This document shows, one piece after another, positions 24,111 to 32,406 of a stretch of DNA of 60,802 nucleotides. The stretch's first letter is position 1. Each line of letters starts with the position of its first letter. The notes beneath the pieces were generated by a model. The model was not told the DNA's origin. It worked only from the letters and a program-made list of their open reading frames with translations, and ran no database searches. Source of the stretch: an uncultured Oscillospiraceae bacterium (GTDB taxonomy: Bacteria > Bacillota > Clostridia > Oscillospirales > Oscillospiraceae). The position numbers and the translations under genes are program-made. The stretch is taken from positions 1 to 60,802 of the forward strand of contig CAKTKT010000003.1 in the NCBI GenBank assembly GCA_934572325.1, read 5' to 3'.

Positions 24111-24814
24111 CACGCCCCGTAGAGCGAAAGCTCGTCTATGGCGCGGCGTATGCGCTCGTGCGTGAGGCGCACGGCGGCGTCCGCGTCGCCGTTCAGAAGC
24201 GCCGAGTAGAGCGTGAGCTTTGACTCGTACATACGCTGTATGCCGCTTCTTTTGCAGTCGATAGACCACAGATGCACGCTCTGCGGGCGGAACGAGTGGT
24301 ACAGCAGCGGCATGAGCACGTTGCCCGACAGCACCGCCAGCTCGTGATGGAAGAGGAAGATGTTCTCCGCCGCCTCGTCGTTGTCGCGCGAGGCGCGTAT
24401 GCTCTCAAGGACGGGGGCGAGCGCCTCCAGCCCCGCCGCGTCCGCGCGCTCCACCACAAGGCGCATGCACATGCTCTCCATCGCGTCGCGCGTCTCCAGA
24501 AGCGAGCGCACCTCGTTTTTGCGCAGTGCGCCGCCGTTGTAGCGCATTATCGCCACGAGCGTCTCCATCGTGCCGCGGCGGCGGTAGTCGCACACGTATA
24601 CGCCCTGCCTCGGCTTTATCTCCACAAAGCCGAGCTTTTCAAGCTCCACCAGCCCCGCCGTCACCACCGTGCGCGACACGCCCATCCTCACCGCCAGCTC
24701 CCGCGCCGGCGGGAGCTGCTCGCCGATGGCGAGCTCACCGGAGAGGATCATGTTTTCCACCTGCTGCACAAAAAGGTCGGTCATCGACAGCGCCGTTATC
24801 TTGCTGAATCCCAT
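24110..24814 (-). CDS. GntR/FadR-family regulator
   Basis: The 234-residue protein has an N-terminal GntR winged helix (LPPARELAVRMGVSRTVV, then LEKLGFVEIKPRQGVYVCD). A C-terminal FCD helical domain follows, with histidines (FHHELAVLSGN) that usually bind a metal and a carboxylate. ATG 24814 has GGAGG upstream. Palindromes matching the FadR-type operator lie at its own start site and at the promoter of the divergent redox operon. It therefore very likely controls both (inference). Confidence 0.9.
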   Translation of the reverse strand: MGFSKITALSMTDLFVQQVENMILSGELAIGEQLPPARELAVRMGVSRTVVTAGLVELEKLGFVEIKPRQGVYVCDYRRRGTMETLVAIMRYNGGALRKNEVRSLLETRDAMESMCMRLVVERADAAGLEALAPVLESIRASRDNDEAAENIFLFHHELAVLSGNVLMPLLYHSFRPQSVHLWSIDCKRSGIQRMYESKLTLYSALLNGDADAAVRLTHERIRRAIDELSLYGA

Positions 24815-24836
24815 AGCAGCCTCCGCACATGAACGC

Positions 24837-24853
24837 ACGTGGTCATTCCACGT
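24837..24853. promoter_or_regulatory. GntR operator at its own promoter
   Basis: ACGTGG and CCACGT flank TCATT. The core TGGTCATTCCA differs by one base from the FadR-subfamily pattern TNGTNNNACNA. It sits just downstream of the gntR -10 box. Confidence 0.6.
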
Positions 24854-24865
24854 GTTTTTATTATG

Positions 24866-24894
24866 ATTTTACCGCCGTTATGCTCAAAAGTCAA
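24866..24894 (-). promoter_or_regulatory. Promoter of the gntR gene
   Basis: On the minus strand, TTGACT (24889-24894) and TAAAAT (24866-24871) are 17 bp apart. Confidence 0.8.
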
Positions 24895-24935
24895 GCGCAT
24901 ATCTTGCATAAAACGCTGAATCGTCGGCGCGGCGC

Positions 24936-24963
24936 TTGACTATTTTCTGACGCAACATATAAT
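24936..24963 (+). promoter_or_regulatory. Promoter of the redox operon
   Basis: TTGACT (24936-24941) and TATAAT (24958-24963) are 16 bp apart. The GntR-type operator follows immediately. Confidence 0.8.
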
Positions 24964-24968
24964 AGGTT

Positions 24969-24981
24969 GTGGTAATACCAC
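24969..24981. promoter_or_regulatory. GntR operator at the redox operon
   Basis: GTGGTAATACCAC is a perfect 13-bp palindrome that matches TNGTNNNACNA exactly. It lies at the predicted transcription start, so binding would repress the operon. Confidence 0.7.
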
Positions 24982-25019
24982 GAAAGAGCAAGGAAACGAC
25001 TATCAAGGAGGATAAGACT

Positions 25020-26558
25020 ATGCGAAAATATGATGCCGTGGTCATCGGCGCGGGCAACGGCGGACTGGCGGCGGCGTGCAGGATGGCAAAGGGCGGGAAA
25101 AAGACCCTGCTCATCGAGCGGCACAATCTGCCCGGCGGCTGCGCGTCCAGCTTCCGCCGCGGACGCTTTGAGTTTGAGACCGCCCTGCACGAGATATGCG
25201 AGTGGGGCACGCGCGAGAACCCCGGCGGCTGCCGAAGGATATGCGAGGACTACGGACTGGACATCCCGTGGCACATGGTGCCGGACAACTTCCGCGTCAT
25301 AACCACCGCGTCCGACGGGAAAACCCACATCGACGCGACGCTGCCCTGCACGGTCAAGGAGTTCGTCAACGAGATGGAGCGGCTCGTGCCCGGCTGCCGC
25401 AAGTCCGTACAGGATCTCTTCGACCTCGGCACGGAGTTTCACGAGGCTGGCGACTACTCGCTCAGCGTCGCCGGCAAGACCGATCCCAAGTATATGCAGG
25501 AGCATTTCTCCAACTTTCTGCGCCTGGGCAGCTACTCGGTGGACACGGTGTTCAAAGCCATGAAGATGCCCAAGCTCGCGCAGGACATCATGAGCACCTA
25601 CTGGGGCTATCTCGGCGTGGACACGACGCACCTTTCGTTTTTGCAGTACGTGAATATGCTGTGGCTGTACGTCAACCACGGCGCGTGGATACCGGACAAG
25701 ACGAGCAACGAGCTGACCACGGGGCTGGTGGAGTGCTTTCGCAAAATGGGCGGCGAGGTGTGGATGAACTGCACCGCGACGGAGATACTCTTCGACTGCG
25801 ACAAAGCCGTGCGCGGCGTAAAAACCACCTGCGGCGACGTCGAGACGAGGCAGATACTCTGCAACATGAACCAGAACATGGTATATGCCACGATGTGCCC
25901 GCCGGAGGTCGTGCCGGAGCGCATGGTGAAGCTGGGCAACGCGCGCACGTACTCGGCGCGTATGTTCGTGGTGTACCTCGGGCTCGACAGGTCCGCGGAG
26001 GAGCTGGGCATACACGACTACACCATCTTCATCCCCACCTCGGCGGACAGTGCGCGCGAGTATAACGACGGCAGGACGATTGCCACGAACTGCAATCAGG
26101 TCATGGTGTGCTACAACGTCGTCAACCCCGGCTTTTCGCCCGAGGGCACGTGCGTCATCTCGCTCACGAGCACCTTCATGGACGACGACTGGGCGAATGT
26201 CACGCAGGAGGATTACGTCGAAACAAAGACCGCCTTTGCCGAAAAGCTCATCCGTCTCTTTGAAGAGCGCGTGGGCGTGACGGTCACGCCGTATATCGAG
26301 GAGATAGAGATCGCAACGCCGTGGACGATGTGCAACTATGTCAACGTGCCGCAGGGCGCGGCTTACGGCTTCGAGCTGAAGGACTGGGACAGCATGATGC
26401 CGCGCATGATGATGATGGGAACGGAGTTCCCCGTCAAGGGGCTGAAATTCGTCGGCGCTGCGTCCATCCGCGGCGACGGCTACAACTCCGCGATATTCAG
26501 CGGCGACACGCTTGCAAAAAAGACCCTTGCCGAAATGAAAGCAGAGGAGGCTGAATGA
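25020..26558 (+). CDS. CrtI/retinol-saturase-like FAD oxidoreductase
   Basis: The 512-residue flavoprotein has an N-terminal FAD site (DAVVIGAGNGGLAAACRMAKGGKKTLLIE). Parts of the phytoene desaturase/all-trans-retinol 13,14-reductase family follow, including GGCASSFRRGRFEFETALHE and the C-terminal GDTLAKKTLAEM region. The family saturates or desaturates lipophilic substrates. Carotenoid genes are absent, so the substrate is unknown. ATG 25020 has AAGGAGG upstream. It is operonic with the ferredoxin-reductase-type gene 1 bp away and controlled by GntR (inference). Confidence 0.85.
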   Translation: MRKYDAVVIGAGNGGLAAACRMAKGGKKTLLIERHNLPGGCASSFRRGRFEFETALHEICEWGTRENPGGCRRICEDYGLDIPWHMVPDNFRVITTASDGKTHIDATLPCTVKEFVNEMERLVPGCRKSVQDLFDLGTEFHEAGDYSLSVAGKTDPKYMQEHFSNFLRLGSYSVDTVFKAMKMPKLAQDIMSTYWGYLGVDTTHLSFLQYVNMLWLYVNHGAWIPDKTSNELTTGLVECFRKMGGEVWMNCTATEILFDCDKAVRGVKTTCGDVETRQILCNMNQNMVYATMCPPEVVPERMVKLGNARTYSARMFVVYLGLDRSAEELGIHDYTIFIPTSADSAREYNDGRTIATNCNQVMVCYNVVNPGFSPEGTCVISLTSTFMDDDWANVTQEDYVETKTAFAEKLIRLFEERVGVTVTPYIEEIEIATPWTMCNYVNVPQGAAYGFELKDWDSMMPRMMMMGTEFPVKGLKFVGAASIRGDGYNSAIFSGDTLAKKTLAEMKAEEAE

Positions 26559-26559
26559 T

Positions 26560-27771
26560 ATGGCGGCAAATTGCAATTATAAGGTAAAGCTTATTGGCGC
26601 GCTCGATATGCTCAAGTTCAAGAATATGCCCAAGGTGCGTGAAGCCGCCATTCAGGCAGCGCCGGCAACGCCGCTGCCCAAGACGCTCACGACAAACGAG
26701 AAGGCAAAGCTCCGCCATCCGGAGCGCCAGCACGTCGTTATCGCCGACATCCGCCGGAACGGATCGGACGCGAAGACCGTCGTGCTCAAGAGCGAGGACG
26801 GCTCGCCCCTCGCGCCCTACCGCGCGGGGCAGTATATCAGCGTGGCTGTGCGCATCGGCGGCACGGTGACGACGCGCTCTTACTCTCTCTGCGGCAGCCC
26901 CGCGTGGGCGGAGCGCGGCGAGTACAACATCACCGTCAAGCGCGACGACGCGGGCTTCGTCTCCCCGTGGATACAGGACAATTGGCAGGTGGGGCAGCGC
27001 GTCACGATCTCCGGTCCGCAGGGGCATTTATACTATGAGCGCATACGCGACGCGAAGAAGGTCGTCGCGCTCGCGGGCGGCTCGGGCATCACGCCGTTCA
27101 TGGGCATGGCATACGCCCTGCGCGACGGGCTGGAGGATTTTGACCTTACGATACTCTTCGGCTCGCGCACGGAGGACGGCATAGTGTACAAAAAGGAGCT
27201 GGACGAGGTCTGCGCCCGGTGCGGCAGGGTGCAGGTGGTGCACGTCCTCTCCGACGAGGACAAGCCCGGGTATGAGCACGGCTTCATCACCGCCGACCTT
27301 ATCAAAAAGTACGGCGGCGAGGAGTACAGCATCTTCATGTGCGGCCCGCAGGCGATGTACAGCTTCCTCGACGGGGAGATCGCAAAGCTCGGTCTGCGCC
27401 GCAAGTTCGTCAGGAGGGAGCTTTTCGGCATGATAAAAGAGCCGTGGGAGCAGCCGGACTACCCCGCCGAGATCCGCGGCAGGACGTTTGAGCTGAAGCT
27501 CATACAGTGCGGGGAGGAGCACACCGTGCCCGCCTCGGCGGACGAGCCGCTGCTCGTCGCCGTCGAGCGCGCGGGGATCGCCGCGCCCTCCCGCTGCCGC
27601 AGCGGCGAGTGCGGCTGGTGCAGGTCGAAGCTCGTCTCCGGCAGTGTGTACGTTCCGGAAAAGACGGACGGACGGCGCGCGGCGGACGTGGAGTTTGACT
27701 ATATCCACCCCTGCTCCAGCTTTGCAATGTCCGACATCGTGCTCGAAGTGCCGAGCAGCACGATGAAATAA
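26560..27771 (+). CDS. FAD/NAD(P)H reductase with plant-type [2Fe-2S] domain
   Basis: The 403-residue protein starts with a 55-residue extension of unknown role. A ferredoxin-reductase FAD barrel follows (YRAGQYISVAV, RSYSLCGSP), then a NAD(P) domain (VALAGGSGITPFMGMA, FMCGPQAMY). A C-terminal [2Fe-2S] ferredoxin domain has cysteines in SRCRSGECGWCRSK and HPCS. It should pass electrons from NAD(P)H to the partner flavoprotein encoded just upstream. The two starts and stops are 1 bp apart. Confidence 0.88.
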   Translation: MAANCNYKVKLIGALDMLKFKNMPKVREAAIQAAPATPLPKTLTTNEKAKLRHPERQHVVIADIRRNGSDAKTVVLKSEDGSPLAPYRAGQYISVAVRIGGTVTTRSYSLCGSPAWAERGEYNITVKRDDAGFVSPWIQDNWQVGQRVTISGPQGHLYYERIRDAKKVVALAGGSGITPFMGMAYALRDGLEDFDLTILFGSRTEDGIVYKKELDEVCARCGRVQVVHVLSDEDKPGYEHGFITADLIKKYGGEEYSIFMCGPQAMYSFLDGEIAKLGLRRKFVRRELFGMIKEPWEQPDYPAEIRGRTFELKLIQCGEEHTVPASADEPLLVAVERAGIAAPSRCRSGECGWCRSKLVSGSVYVPEKTDGRRAADVEFDYIHPCSSFAMSDIVLEVPSSTMK

Positions 27772-27799
27772 TAATTTTCGGCTCTGCCGAGACGCAAAA

Positions 27800-27832
27800 A
27801 GCCCGCAGGGGGGAACGCTCCCCCTGCGGGCT
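27800..27832 (+). terminator. Hairpin after the redox operon
   Basis: AGCCCGCAGGGGG pairs with CCCCCTGCGGGCT around a short loop. There is no T-run. Confidence 0.6.
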
Positions 27833-27843
27833 CAGCTTGTCAA

Positions 27844-28048
27844 AAAAGCCTTCTCCTTGAGGATAAGTAAGCGTCCAAATCTTTGATTTGGTCAACGCGC
27901 ACTTATGCCTATGGCTAAGGTGGTTCGCGGAGCGAACCGGATGAGGTGTTTAAGATGCACACAATACTTGTTTTGCGGCAAAACACGGCGTTTTTCCACC
28001 TCATCAGTCGCCTGCGGCGACAGCTTCCCCTCAAAGGGGAAGCCTTTA
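27844..28048. repeat. Degenerate clostridial inverted-repeat element
   Basis: AAAGCCTTCTCCTTGAGG at the left end matches the complement of CTTCCCCTCAAAGGGGAAGCC at the right with several differences. Inner arms GGATGAGGTG and CACCTCATC, and GGTTCGCGGAGCGAACC, make nested stems. A palindromic CCAAATC/GATTTGG segment lies between the left end and the inner arms. I recall similar GATGAGGTG repeats as common between genes of gut Clostridia. It fills the 27772-28112 gap and has no gene. Confidence 0.6.
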
Positions 28049-28112
28049 AAAGAGCGGTTTTTAATTTGGGTTTTCGATTCTTTGACAGGCTGGGCTTGGT
28101 GTATATGCGGTC

Positions 28113-28958
28113 TTAAGCGGCGGTGTTCGTCAGCGCGAGGTAGATGCACGCGCCGACGCGGATGCGGTCGAAGTTCATGCCGGGGTTGAGAAATTCCAGC
28201 ATGGACTTGGACGAGCCGTAATTCAGCCCGTAGGCGGCGCATATGCCGGTCACGGTCTCGCCGGAGACTATCTTGTGCTCCACCACGGTGTAAACGGGCG
28301 CGTCCGCGCTCGTCACGGGCAGCAGCAGACTCTGCCCCGCGCGTATCTTGTTGAGACTGGAGAGCTTGTTGAGCTTGAGGATCTGCGAGGAGAAGGTGTT
28401 GTAATTGAGCCCCATGGCGTTATATATGCCGGTGATCGTCTCCCCGCTCTGTATGGTGCGGCGGATGATGTAGTATTTCACGCTGTCGCCGTTGGCGAGC
28501 GTGACGGACGAGCCGCCCGCGCCCGCTCCGGCTGGCGGGGCGACGGCGCCCCAATACGAGGGGTAGACCTGATCGCGCCAGCTCGGCTGGGCGGTCGCCG
28601 CTCCCGAGCCCGCAACCGCCGAGCCCGGGACGAGCGTGCCGGAGGACGCGCTCGCGCCCGTCGCGGCGAACGCCTGCGTGAGATACGCCGCGCGCTCGTT
28701 CGAGGCGGGCAGATACAGCACGCGCCCCACGGCGATCTTGTCGAGCTGCGCGTCCGTCGAAAAGCCGTTGAGCGTTTTTATAATGCCCTTATAGGTGTAA
28801 AAATCCACGCCGAGGTTCTGACATATGCCGAAAACCGAGTCTCCGCTCGCCACGGTGACGGAGACAACGTCGCCCTCGGCGGCGGCGGTCACGCCCGTCG
28901 CGGCGAGCATCGCGCAGCACAGCAGCGCGCACGCAAGCATCTTTGTCAGCTTTTTCAT
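28113..28958 (-). CDS. Secreted LysM-repeat protein
   Basis: The 281-residue protein starts with a signal peptide (MKKLTKMLACALLCCAMLAATGVTAAA, shown in part). Three LysM-like repeats follow (SVTVASGDSVFGICQNLG, then TIQSGETITGIYNAMGLN, then KIVSGETVTGICAAYGLN), which bind peptidoglycan. A proline/alanine-rich linker joins the first to the second. I chose ATG 28958 because it begins the signal peptide; the frame extends 14 codons further up. No catalytic domain is fused, so it is probably a cell-wall-anchored adaptor. Confidence 0.85.
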   Translation of the reverse strand: MKKLTKMLACALLCCAMLAATGVTAAAEGDVVSVTVASGDSVFGICQNLGVDFYTYKGIIKTLNGFSTDAQLDKIAVGRVLYLPASNERAAYLTQAFAATGASASSGTLVPGSAVAGSGAATAQPSWRDQVYPSYWGAVAPPAGAGAGGSSVTLANGDSVKYYIIRRTIQSGETITGIYNAMGLNYNTFSSQILKLNKLSSLNKIRAGQSLLLPVTSADAPVYTVVEHKIVSGETVTGICAAYGLNYGSSKSMLEFLNPGMNFDRIRVGACIYLALTNTAA

Positions 28959-29087
28959 CGTCCTATCCCCCAAACAGCAGATAATATAACAGCGGCTCAA
29001 AAATAATCATCCAGTATACATAATATAGTTTACAACATATCCCGCCGCGTTGCAAGCCCTTTTTACACGTTTCGGGCAAGTTTTAAA

Positions 29088-29326
29088 GTAACCGCTGATT
29101 AAATACGTCAGATGGCTGGGCGGGAAATAGTGTGATGAATCACACTATTTCATCAAATGCCGTCAGGCTCGCCGCTTGCGCGGCAACCGCCTGACATGGC
29201 GAATAATTTATTCGTCTGATAAAATGAGCTTTTTGCAGGAATACTTTGTGTATTTCAAAAAAAGCTCATGAAATCAGACGGGAAATTATCCGTTCAGACG
29301 CTGACAGCTATTTATTCAGCGGTTAC
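29088..29326. mobile_element. 239-bp terminal-inverted-repeat element, copy 2
   Basis: This is the same element as 6410-6648 in inverted orientation, also exactly 239 bp. By hand alignment it differs at three positions (one in the GGGCG[A/G]GAAA stretch, one in AAGCT[A/C]ATG, one in TATCC[C/G]TTC). It starts GTAACCGCTGATTAAATA and ends at GGTTAC. Flanking bases are TAAA and TATA, so a target duplication is less clear than in copy 1. It lies in the 496-bp gap between the LysM and solute-binding genes. Confidence 0.85.
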
Positions 29327-29363
29327 TATAGGGGAGAGACAGGAGAAAAGGCAAAAAACCGCC

Positions 29364-29448
29364 CCCTGCGAGGTTTCCCTCGCGGGGGAGCGGTAGGCGC
29401 ACCGGCGGGCGCTTTGCGCCCGCCGTATCCTGCGCCGCCTTATACCGG
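29364..29448. terminator. Two GC-rich hairpins after the solute-binding gene
   Basis: ACCGCCCCCTGCGAGG pairs with CCTCGCGGGGGAGCGGT, and GGCGGGCGC pairs with GCGCCCGCC. They lie downstream of the minus-strand gene at 29454 and may terminate it. Confidence 0.5.
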
Positions 29449-29453
29449 CTTTT

Positions 29454-31646
29454 TCAGCCGTACTGCTCAGAGACGTAGATGGCGGCTTTTGACTGAATGG
29501 CGTTGACAACGTCCTCCAAGGACTTGTCTCCGCTCAGATACCCGCTCGCGGTGGTCATTATAATGTCGCGTATAGCCTTGTCGCCATAGACCGCGGCGTA
29601 CCGCGTCCTGCTTGCCAGATCGCAGAAGGTCAGCCAGTCCTCGCTGCTCTTGCTGCCCGCGGCGACCTTTTCCAGCGCCGGCATAATGACGGGCAGCGAC
29701 ATTCCCGTGCTTGCGCACTTTATCTGACTTTCCATGGAGAGCCTCTGACTTATGAACGCCCACGCCCCCTCCTTGTTCTGGCTCTTTTTCGGGATGGACA
29801 TGGTCACGCAGTTTGTCAGAAAGCCGGAGTTGGGGAACTGATAGTAATTGAAGCCGCAGACGCCGTCGGGAAATCCGAGAAACACAAGGTCGCTGCCGTA
29901 ATAGTCTCTCGTGCCCTTATAGTCCGCGCTGACCAGCGGATACGGGCGCAGTATGACGGCGTATTCGGAAAAGTCGGCGTTCCCCGCGCCGCCCGTGGCG
30001 AGATTCGCCGTCATGAGCAGCTCGGCGAATTGCTGGCTGTTAAAGCTGCACACGGCATTGTCCTTGTCAACGAACAGCTCCGCCCCGATGCTTGCCGCCC
30101 AGCGCAGAAGATCCTCCTTTGTCATATAGGGGTCAAACAGCGAGCACGGCACGGGGCTGTTCGAGACGAGCGCCATGCAGTCGCCCAGGGTCAGATCCGT
30201 CCTCGTGCCCACATACGCCTGTCTGGAGATAAAGGTGTTGATGGACGTCTGATCCCAGAGCTGGTGCAGCTCCCCGTTTATCGTCATGCTCTCAAGGAGG
30301 TTCGGCAGAAAGTCCTCTCGGCTGAGGGAATCGCTCGCGTCTATATACGGCAGCAGATCCTCATAATAATCGGAGCCGGCGTCGATGCAGTCGGAATACA
30401 AAACGAGGTCATATGTTTTCCCCGCCGTCAATTCGGCTATGAACCGGCTCGCATTTTCCTCGGTAAACGAGGTGGCGGTATATGTATATCCCAAGTACCT
30501 GCTGTTTGCGTCCGCAATGACCGCCTCGTCAATTCCGATGAGCGCGACGGAGACGCTTTCGGTCTGCTCATACGGCACGCTCTCGTTTCCTATCACGGTC
30601 AGGACGCCAGCGGCAATGAGCAAAAACGAATCGTCGGACAGCCTGCACACCTCCCCGACGTTAAACTCGGATATAAACTCATAGTTCCATTGAAGAAGCT
30701 CGCTCACGCTGTCGTTTGCAAAGTCCACCAGCAGCAGCTTCCTGGTCTGGGCGCATATATATTCGCCGTCAAGCCCCTGACAGGACGCCCAGCTCCCTCC
30801 GTTGATCTCATTATATTTCTCATTCTCGGTCTCGGGATCATACGGATTTGACAGGCGCAGCTCGGAAATCCTTGCCGAGCTTCTGTCTACAAGATAGTAC
30901 GGGCTTGTTGAATCAAGTATTCTCTTCATAATGGAAAACACTATGCCCTCGCTGCACAGGGAAGCGCTGATTAAATTCTTGTCTCCCACGTCGATTTTTT
31001 CATACGTGCCGTCAGCCCAGTTGATTTTTGCCGCCGTTGTGGTGCCCGACAGCACAAGGTTCGCTCGATCCTCGACCGTCAGCGAAAGGCGGCTTGTGAT
31101 CCTTGAGGTATATGCGGGAATATCCCGTCTCTCCTGCAAAGCTCCGTCCGGCGAGCAGCAGAGGATCGCAAGATCAAGCGGGATGTCCTCCGGAAGAGGC
31201 AGAGAATTGGTATAATAATACGCCAGATCCGGATATACGTCCCCGACAAGGATATAGAACATTCCGTCGTTTCCGGCTGTTATATCGTGTATGAAAGCAT
31301 CGCTTCCCGAATATATATCGTCAAGAGCAAGCGTCCGCGGCTCGGAAAGAGAGACCCTGCCGCCGACCGCCGCTTCATAATCCGCCAGAGCCAACTGCTG
31401 CCCGTCCTCGCTTGAGGCGAGCATAAGGATGGTGTTCCCAACTCTTGCCACGCCGGAAGCCGTATAGCCGCTGGGAAACGGGTAATACGCTTCACGGTAC
31501 TGCCGGAGCATCGTGTTGCCCGCGGACTCTCCCGCGACGCCGGAGGCTGTATATGCGGGGCTTTTGTCCTTGCTTTTGTCCTTGCCGCACGCAGTCAGCG
31601 AAAGCGCCAAAAGCGCAGATAGCAGCAGTGCGATAACACGTTTCAT
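29454..31646 (-). CDS. Large solute-binding-protein-like lipoprotein
   Basis: The 730-residue lipoprotein starts MKRVIALLLSALLALSLTACG (lipobox LTAC). Residues 40-380 look like repeated short beta-strand units, perhaps a beta-propeller (a guess). From about 400 to the end it resembles a family-1 extracellular solute-binding domain (TAGKTYDLVLYSDCID, then WAFISQRLSMESQIK near the hinge). No ABC permease is nearby, so its partner is unknown. TTTTTCC and GGAGGG lie just upstream of the start at 31646. Confidence 0.75.
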   Translation of the reverse strand: MKRVIALLLSALLALSLTACGKDKSKDKSPAYTASGVAGESAGNTMLRQYREAYYPFPSGYTASGVARVGNTILMLASSEDGQQLALADYEAAVGGRVSLSEPRTLALDDIYSGSDAFIHDITAGNDGMFYILVGDVYPDLAYYYTNSLPLPEDIPLDLAILCCSPDGALQERRDIPAYTSRITSRLSLTVEDRANLVLSGTTTAAKINWADGTYEKIDVGDKNLISASLCSEGIVFSIMKRILDSTSPYYLVDRSSARISELRLSNPYDPETENEKYNEINGGSWASCQGLDGEYICAQTRKLLLVDFANDSVSELLQWNYEFISEFNVGEVCRLSDDSFLLIAAGVLTVIGNESVPYEQTESVSVALIGIDEAVIADANSRYLGYTYTATSFTEENASRFIAELTAGKTYDLVLYSDCIDAGSDYYEDLLPYIDASDSLSREDFLPNLLESMTINGELHQLWDQTSINTFISRQAYVGTRTDLTLGDCMALVSNSPVPCSLFDPYMTKEDLLRWAASIGAELFVDKDNAVCSFNSQQFAELLMTANLATGGAGNADFSEYAVILRPYPLVSADYKGTRDYYGSDLVFLGFPDGVCGFNYYQFPNSGFLTNCVTMSIPKKSQNKEGAWAFISQRLSMESQIKCASTGMSLPVIMPALEKVAAGSKSSEDWLTFCDLASRTRYAAVYGDKAIRDIIMTTASGYLSGDKSLEDVVNAIQSKAAIYVSEQYG

Positions 31647-31673
31647 TTTTTCCCTCCATTCAGAAATTCTGTG

Positions 31674-31711
31674 GACAGAAGTATTGGGGTATGTGCCCCA
31701 ATACTTCTGTC
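31674..31711. repeat. Perfect 16-bp stem hairpin
   Basis: GACAGAAGTATTGGGG pairs fully with CCCCAATACTTCTGTC around TATGTG. It lies between the SH3 gene and the solute-binding gene on the minus strand, without a T-run. It may be an attenuator, a processing site or a repeat. Confidence 0.6.
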
Positions 31712-31741
31712 TGTTACGTCAGAGTTTTGTACATCTAACTT

Positions 31742-32059
31742 TTAATTCGCAGCTACTATATACTGATATGCCACGAACCCATACGCTCCGCGTGCGTACA
31801 CATAAGTCCATTGGTAGCCGTCTACAGTCCCTGCATTCCATGTAATGACCTGCACAATCTCATTTTGCTGGAAATATCCGATTATTTCGCCGCCTAAGCC
31901 GGCGGATCTTCTGAAGGCTACATTCGATCCGATTATGCGACCGTTTCCGTTTTCGCTCGTGCTGGTCAAGCCTACGTTCGGAGAAGAATCTGCGAACGCG
32001 GGAGCTGCCAAAGAGAAGATGAGCAAAAGACACAAAGCTATCGAGACTATTTTCTTCAA
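31742..32059 (-). CDS. Secreted SH3-domain protein
   Basis: The 105-residue protein starts at TTG 32059, with AAAGGAGGG 6-9 nt upstream; the ATG-led longer frame would bury that site. A signal peptide (KKIVSIALCLLLIFSLAAPAFA, shown in part) is followed by one bacterial SH3 domain (IIGSNVAFRRSAGLGGEIIG, then WTYVYARGAYGFVAYQYI). It probably binds cell wall. The gene is in AT-rich DNA, unlike its neighbours. Confidence 0.75.
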   Translation of the reverse strand: MKKIVSIALCLLLIFSLAAPAFADSSPNVGLTSTSENGNGRIIGSNVAFRRSAGLGGEIIGYFQQNEIVQVITWNAGTVDGYQWTYVYARGAYGFVAYQYIVAAN

Positions 32060-32168
32060 GTTGCACCCTCCTTTCATTTTTTTTATTGCAGCAACCCGAG
32101 CATGTGCACCTGCCGAGTAACAGTTCATATATTATTTTTTTCCGCCAGCTCAATCAGAAGAGCATCTT

Positions 32169-32197
32169 ATTATATCTGCCCAAATCAAAAGCATAAA
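32169..32197 (-). promoter_or_regulatory. Possible promoter of the SH3 gene
   Basis: On the minus strand, TTTATG (32192-32197) and TATAAT (32169-32174) are 17 bp apart. The whole 32060-32406 gap is AT-rich and includes an alternating TA run; I see no gene in it. Confidence 0.4.
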
Positions 32198-32331
32198 TTA
32201 TGGCAGAATCCACTGTATACGTGCAATCAAACTATATATATATATATTGTCAATACAACTATACACAATCAGAGGGCAGTTGTCAATAGTTTTTTACTTT
32301 TGACAACTTTTCTGCTGCCACAAAAAAACAC

Positions 32332-32360
32332 TTGCAATCAAAAGAAAGTTATAGTAATAT
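32332..32360 (+). promoter_or_regulatory. Promoter of the blaI-type operon
   Basis: TTGCAA (32332-32337) and TAATAT (32355-32360) are 17 bp apart. I could not identify a TACAnnTGTA-type BlaI operator with confidence. Confidence 0.45.
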
Positions 32361-32406
32361 TATATTAGGATTGGATACCTATTTCTTTATACACCATGAG
32401 GCGAAG

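Noticed and set aside
24891..26576. 561-residue minus-strand frame opposite the CrtI-like gene
   Set aside because: It is antisense to a gene with a clear FAD motif and a strong ribosome binding site, and its promoter crosses that gene's own operator.
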